A stretch of DNA of 64,000 bases from Oscillospiraceae bacterium (GTDB lineage Bacteria > Bacillota > Clostridia > Oscillospirales > Acutalibacteraceae), in contig SVOW01000003.1 in the NCBI GenBank assembly GCA_015066175.1, positions 62,001 to 126,000 on the forward strand, read 5' to 3'. This document shows positions 62,001 to 64,000 of the stretch, piece by piece (position 1 is the stretch's first letter; the number at the start of each line of letters is the position of its first letter). Under the pieces are notes generated by a model that saw nothing but the letters and a program-made list of their open reading frames with translations, searched no databases and was not told where the DNA came from. Both the position numbers and the translations under genes were made by a program.

Positions 62001-62914
62001 CTGATTATGCAGAAGAATCAGTTGATTACGACGGTGACGGTGTTGCTGATGAATTTTACACAGCAGAAGACGTAAACGATGACGGTTCATTCGATATTTT
62101 CGATGCATATGCTGATACAGACGGCGACGGTGAACTTGATTACCACATTCAGGAAGAATTCATCGACATCGACGGTGACGGCATTGAAGATACATACGTT
62201 GTTTCATACGATGAAGACGGCGACGGCGTGTTTGAAGCAGTTGACACTTACGACCTTACAGATGATGACGATTATGACTATGATGAAGAAGAAGAGGTAG
62301 AATTTGACCCTTTTGATTCAGACGATGACGTCGTTTATGATGAAGACACAGAAAATTATGATCCTGAAGAGGAACATACAGGCGTCATCGGTGATCCCGA
62401 AAAATCAATGGAAGAATGGGAATTCCAGGGCGACACAAACAGATGTGCTCTTTATGCTCAGAAGTTCGTTATCGAAGAAATCACAGGTCAGGAAATTGAT
62501 ATTGAAGAAATGGCTGACATCGCAGAAGAAAACGGCTGGTTTACAGAAGAAGGCGGCACACCAGTATGCGATTTGGAAAAAATGGTTGAATACTACGGCG
62601 TAGAATGCGAAGAAACATACGGCGACATCGACGAACTCGAAGAATGTCTTGCAGACGGTAAAGAAGTTATCGTTTCTGTTGACGCAGACGAAATCTGGTA
62701 TGGCGATGACGATGAAGACGGAATGTATTCACCCTTTGACGGCGTAAACCATGCAGTTCAGGTTATCGGTATTGACTACTCAGATCCTGATAATCCGGTT
62801 GTAATTCTTAATGACCCCGGTCATCCCAACGGATGCGGCTTGGAAGTTCCTCTCGATGTATTTGTTGATGCATGGGAAGACGGCGACAACCAGATGGTTA
62901 TTTGTGAAGCATAA
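59075..62914 (+). CDS. DxDGDG calcium-repeat protein with C-terminal C39-like cysteine protease domain
   Basis: 1,279 residues, AAGGAGAAG upstream. Residues about 30-1,090 consist of roughly seventy D-x-D-G-D-G-type loops, every 10-20 residues, like thrombospondin type 3 calcium repeats. Larger blocks are duplicated internally (for example F-D-S-F-x-Y-x-A-D-T-D-G-D-G near residues 185, 355 and 420). The last 170 residues look papain/C39-like: Cys1124 in N-R-C-A-L-Y-A-Q, His1226 in N-H-A-V-Q-V-I-G, and Asn1246-Asp1247. No signal peptide or anchor is visible. Function unknown; a secreted or surface calcium-stabilised stalk carrying a protease is one reading, an intracellular scaffold another. 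Confidence 0.85.
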   Translation: MFDFNGFDFENGLGDSGFEDEDVTPDVETDDDGFLAEIDTDGDGIPDLTVEGVDYDGDGIIDEYVYSEDTGSVDTDLNYTAMDTDGDYEIDTIFENIDTDGDGLVDERYVDIDTNGDGVADVTFAELDIDGDGAFDTVYLDADSDGDGLVDYSQADYDIDGDGIMDEQSIAIDTDADGDFDSFAYQADTDGDGEVDYIENEELYDLDGDGIDESSELFVDYDGDGTTDYEVLDYDTDGDGDVDYSAYVEDADGDGQADYVEEVQVYDTDGDGVDDYTIQLIDEDGDGQADFTAELSEYDTDGDGEADYFVYTEDADGDGVVDYTEEVEEYDTDGDGIVDEQYVSIDTDGDGDFDSFTYAADTDGDGEADYVENEELYDLDGDGIDETSELYIDYDGDGVTDEISTATDTDGDGDYDSFTYEADTDGDGEIDYVENEELYDLDGDGIDESSELFVDYDGDGTTDYEVLNYDTDGDGDVDYSAYTEDVDGDGQADYVEEVQAYDTDGDGLDDSTVMMIDEDGDGQADFIVETAEYDTDGDGEADYFVYTEDANADGQADYTEATSEYDTDGDGEVDYIVTEAEMDTDGDGEMDTYIYAEDADADGEYDHIEEYSIDEETTEDNGIVDGDVDDERGIDYIPMVNSEDVEADSYEELDIDGDGNIDTYVYAEDVDGDGDVDYYEAESDVDGDGDIDAYAYAEDADGDGEIDFMTVEAMVDADGDGADDTYIYAEDVNGDGVVDYAFADVDTDGDGDSDTFIYAEDVDGDGEMDFISTEAVVDTDGDGVDDTYIYSEDANADGEADFIQEYSIEDEEIVETPEDEEIVETPEEDEVVAPEDEEPVIIPVDDENNTTFEEYDTDGDGQADSFVYTEDTDGDGEADLVVTGDAYDTDGDGEIDYIVAEAEMDTDGDGVVDTYAYAEDFDGDGEADYIATEVNVDTDGDGVADTTVYSEDYDADGVADVTDTVTYYDTDGDGVADYAEESVDYDGDGVADEFYTAEDVNDDGSFDIFDAYADTDGDGELDYHIQEEFIDIDGDGIEDTYVVSYDEDGDGVFEAVDTYDLTDDDDYDYDEEEEVEFDPFDSDDDVVYDEDTENYDPEEEHTGVIGDPEKSMEEWEFQGDTNRCALYAQKFVIEEITGQEIDIEEMADIAEENGWFTEEGGTPVCDLEKMVEYYGVECEETYGDIDELEECLADGKEVIVSVDADEIWYGDDDEDGMYSPFDGVNHAVQVIGIDYSDPDNPVVILNDPGHPNGCGLEVPLDVFVDAWEDGDNQMVICEA

Positions 62915-62938
62915 TCTGTAAATAAGGAGTAACTGAAA

Positions 62939-63472
62939 ATGGAAAGAAAAATTGAAACAAAGAAAATGCTCAAATCTCTTAAAAGAAACGAAGCTGTTTT
63001 AGGTGCAAAAATCCCTATGGGTTATTCATACGGTCTTCCTATCCTTCAGGTTTGCAATGATGTACCGTGCCTTGTAGTTCCTTTTGTGAAATACAAAATG
63101 ACAGGCCGCCCTGATAAAACTCTCATTTATCCTATCATCTGCACATTTACTATTGATGCTGTTAATGACAAAGTGGTTGGTTTTGAAGACCTCAGATATA
63201 ACAAGAAATTCAGAAAGGTTAACTTCAATGACCCTATCGGATATTTCAGACCTGAAAAATTAAAGAATGTAAATAAGGCTCAGTACAACGAAATGAGAGA
63301 CGAACTCTTCTATCTGTATGACAAAATGATTGATGCTCTCGCAGACGGTGCTGAATACAACGAAGCTGATGAAGCAAGAATGGGCGAACTTCTCAGCACA
63401 CTTGTAGAACCTTGTCTCTATCCCATTTACAAAGCTCTTGATGCAGGTTTCTACGCAACGTACCTTAAATAA
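62939..63472 (+). CDS. Unknown 177-residue protein of the dynamin operon
   Basis: ATG 62939, 24 bases after the previous stop, with AAGGAG upstream; TAA. A soluble alpha/beta protein with no membrane segment, starting M-E-R-K-I-E-T-K-K-M-L-K-S-L-K-R-N; C-N-D-V-P-C-L-V-V-P-F near residue 39, then a helical acidic second half. I do not recognise it. Tight spacing suggests co-expression with both neighbours. Confidence 0.75.
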   Translation: MERKIETKKMLKSLKRNEAVLGAKIPMGYSYGLPILQVCNDVPCLVVPFVKYKMTGRPDKTLIYPIICTFTIDAVNDKVVGFEDLRYNKKFRKVNFNDPIGYFRPEKLKNVNKAQYNEMRDELFYLYDKMIDALADGAEYNEADEARMGELLSTLVEPCLYPIYKALDAGFYATYLK

Positions 63473-63480
63473 ATAACATG

Positions 63481-63526
63481 TTCCGGCACTCTTATCAGTG
63501 CGTACGGTTGGTAAGAGTGTCCGGAA
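63481..63526 (+). promoter_or_regulatory. Intra-operon hairpin before the dynamin gene
   Basis: TTCCGGCACTCTTA at 63481-63494 pairs with 63512-63526 (one bulged T). No T tract follows, so it is more likely an mRNA stability or processing element than a terminator. Confidence 0.65.
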
Positions 63527-63546
63527 AAGTAGGGAGAAATCAGATC

Positions 63547-64000
63547 ATGAATCCAAATGCAAAACCCGGTGTTCCCGAAGGCAGAAAGCCTGCAGGAAAA
63601 CCCGTTGAAAATAAAAAAACCGATAAACCAAAAGTTCAGAAACTGAGAATCAGCAGGGAAGCTATTGACACAATCAATGGTTTCAGCGAGATTTTCTGTA
63701 AATATGATATGAAGCCTGTGGCAAAGAAACTTGTCAACACTTATAAAAACGCTATGAAGGACAGATTCTCTGTTGCTGTTGTAGGTGAATTCAGCACAGG
63801 CAAAAGCACATTTATCAACAAAATGCTTGGCAGAAAACTTCTCCCGGTTTCAAATTTGCCGTCAACTGCGCTTATGACAAGAATCCGCTATAATGAACAA
63901 GAATCACTTATCGTGACAGATGAAAAAGGAAAAAAAGTCAAAACTCTTCCTCTTGAAACTGCATCATGGCGTGGTCTTACAGCGGAAAACTTCGATGGCA
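63547..64000 (+). CDS. Dynamin-like GTPase (3' end outside window)
   Basis: 151 codons visible, ATG 63547 with AGGGAG upstream. A Pro/Lys-rich N-terminal extension (residues about 1-30) is followed by a helix and the P-loop G-E-F-S-T-G-K-S-T (residues 80-88), then L-P-V-S-N-L-P-S-T-A-L near 99, which fits switch I of bacterial dynamin-like proteins. Such GTPases remodel or bridge membranes and are sometimes tied to phage defence. Linkage to a calcium-repeat protease is unusual. The rest of the GTPase and any membrane-binding part lie beyond the window. Confidence 0.88.
   Translation, partial: MNPNAKPGVPEGRKPAGKPVENKKTDKPKVQKLRISREAIDTINGFSEIFCKYDMKPVAKKLVNTYKNAMKDRFSVAVVGEFSTGKSTFINKMLGRKLLPVSNLPSTALMTRIRYNEQESLIVTDEKGKKVKTLPLETASWRGLTAENFDG

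Noticed and set aside
59075-62300. Tandem DNA repeats as CRISPR or satellite DNA
   Set aside because: Continuous reading frame with conserved calcium loops explains the periodicity.

Overview
The window looks like the chromosome of a gut-type low-GC Clostridium relative (Oscillospirales/Ruminococcaceae-like). This rests on the gene order rpmH-rnpA-yidD-yidC-jag-mnmE, the str-type order rpsL-rpsG-fusA-tuf, a dockerin-bearing surface protein, an MuF-type phage and the TIGR01714-type replisome organizer. No 16S gene is present, so the genus is inference. Everything here is read by eye; no search or fold calculation was run.

1-14,863: late region of a siphophage-type prophage, in the order repeat-module protein, portal, MuF minor capsid protein with a C-terminal toxin-like domain, CPCC immunity-like protein, scaffold, capsid, connectors, tail tube, tail chaperones with a -1 frameshift signal, tape measure, baseplate proteins and holin. 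Its genes carry 23 in-frame TAG codons and every gene ends in TAA or TGA, so TAG is evidently read as an amino acid, most simply glutamine. The MuF gene alone holds 14 TAGs; its putative immunity gene holds none.

14,864-30,658: two further integrative elements of about 7.8 and 7.9 kb sit in tandem behind the prophage. The three right-hand junctions are marked by a 93-bp direct repeat (14864, 22677, 30566) that restores the 3' end of a host gene. Each element starts with a closely related tyrosine integrase and carries an XRE regulator, a serine recombinase and small unknown genes, but no structural genes: satellite-like or plasmid-like elements. A sigma70-type promoter lies just inside each right end and points across the repeat.

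30,659-58,000: chromosome. It holds a dockerin/FIVAR-like surface protein, a zinc-ribbon/TPR/TIR protein, an NSS transporter, a DUF218 protein, a TSCPD protein, a solitary 5S rRNA gene, a flavin reductase, the rpmH-to-jag cluster with mnmE, the str/tuf genes, a sialidase-like protein, a lone replisome organizer gene with possible iterons inside it, a zinc-ribbon/RCC1-like membrane protein and a corrinoid-activating ferredoxin/ATPase. Two intergenic zones (45.8-46.3 kb and 53.4-54.2 kb) are mosaics of modular repeats separated by the palindrome AAATTATAATTT.

58,100-64,000: a LytTR regulator with a degenerate receiver, then an apparent operon encoding a 1,279-residue DxDGDG calcium-repeat protein with a C39-like cysteine-protease domain, an unknown 177-residue protein and a dynamin-like GTPase that runs off the window.

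Strongest candidates for something undescribed: the TAG-dependent MuF toxin with a TAG-free immunity gene, the three-element tandem array with outward promoters, and the calcium-repeat/C39/dynamin operon.
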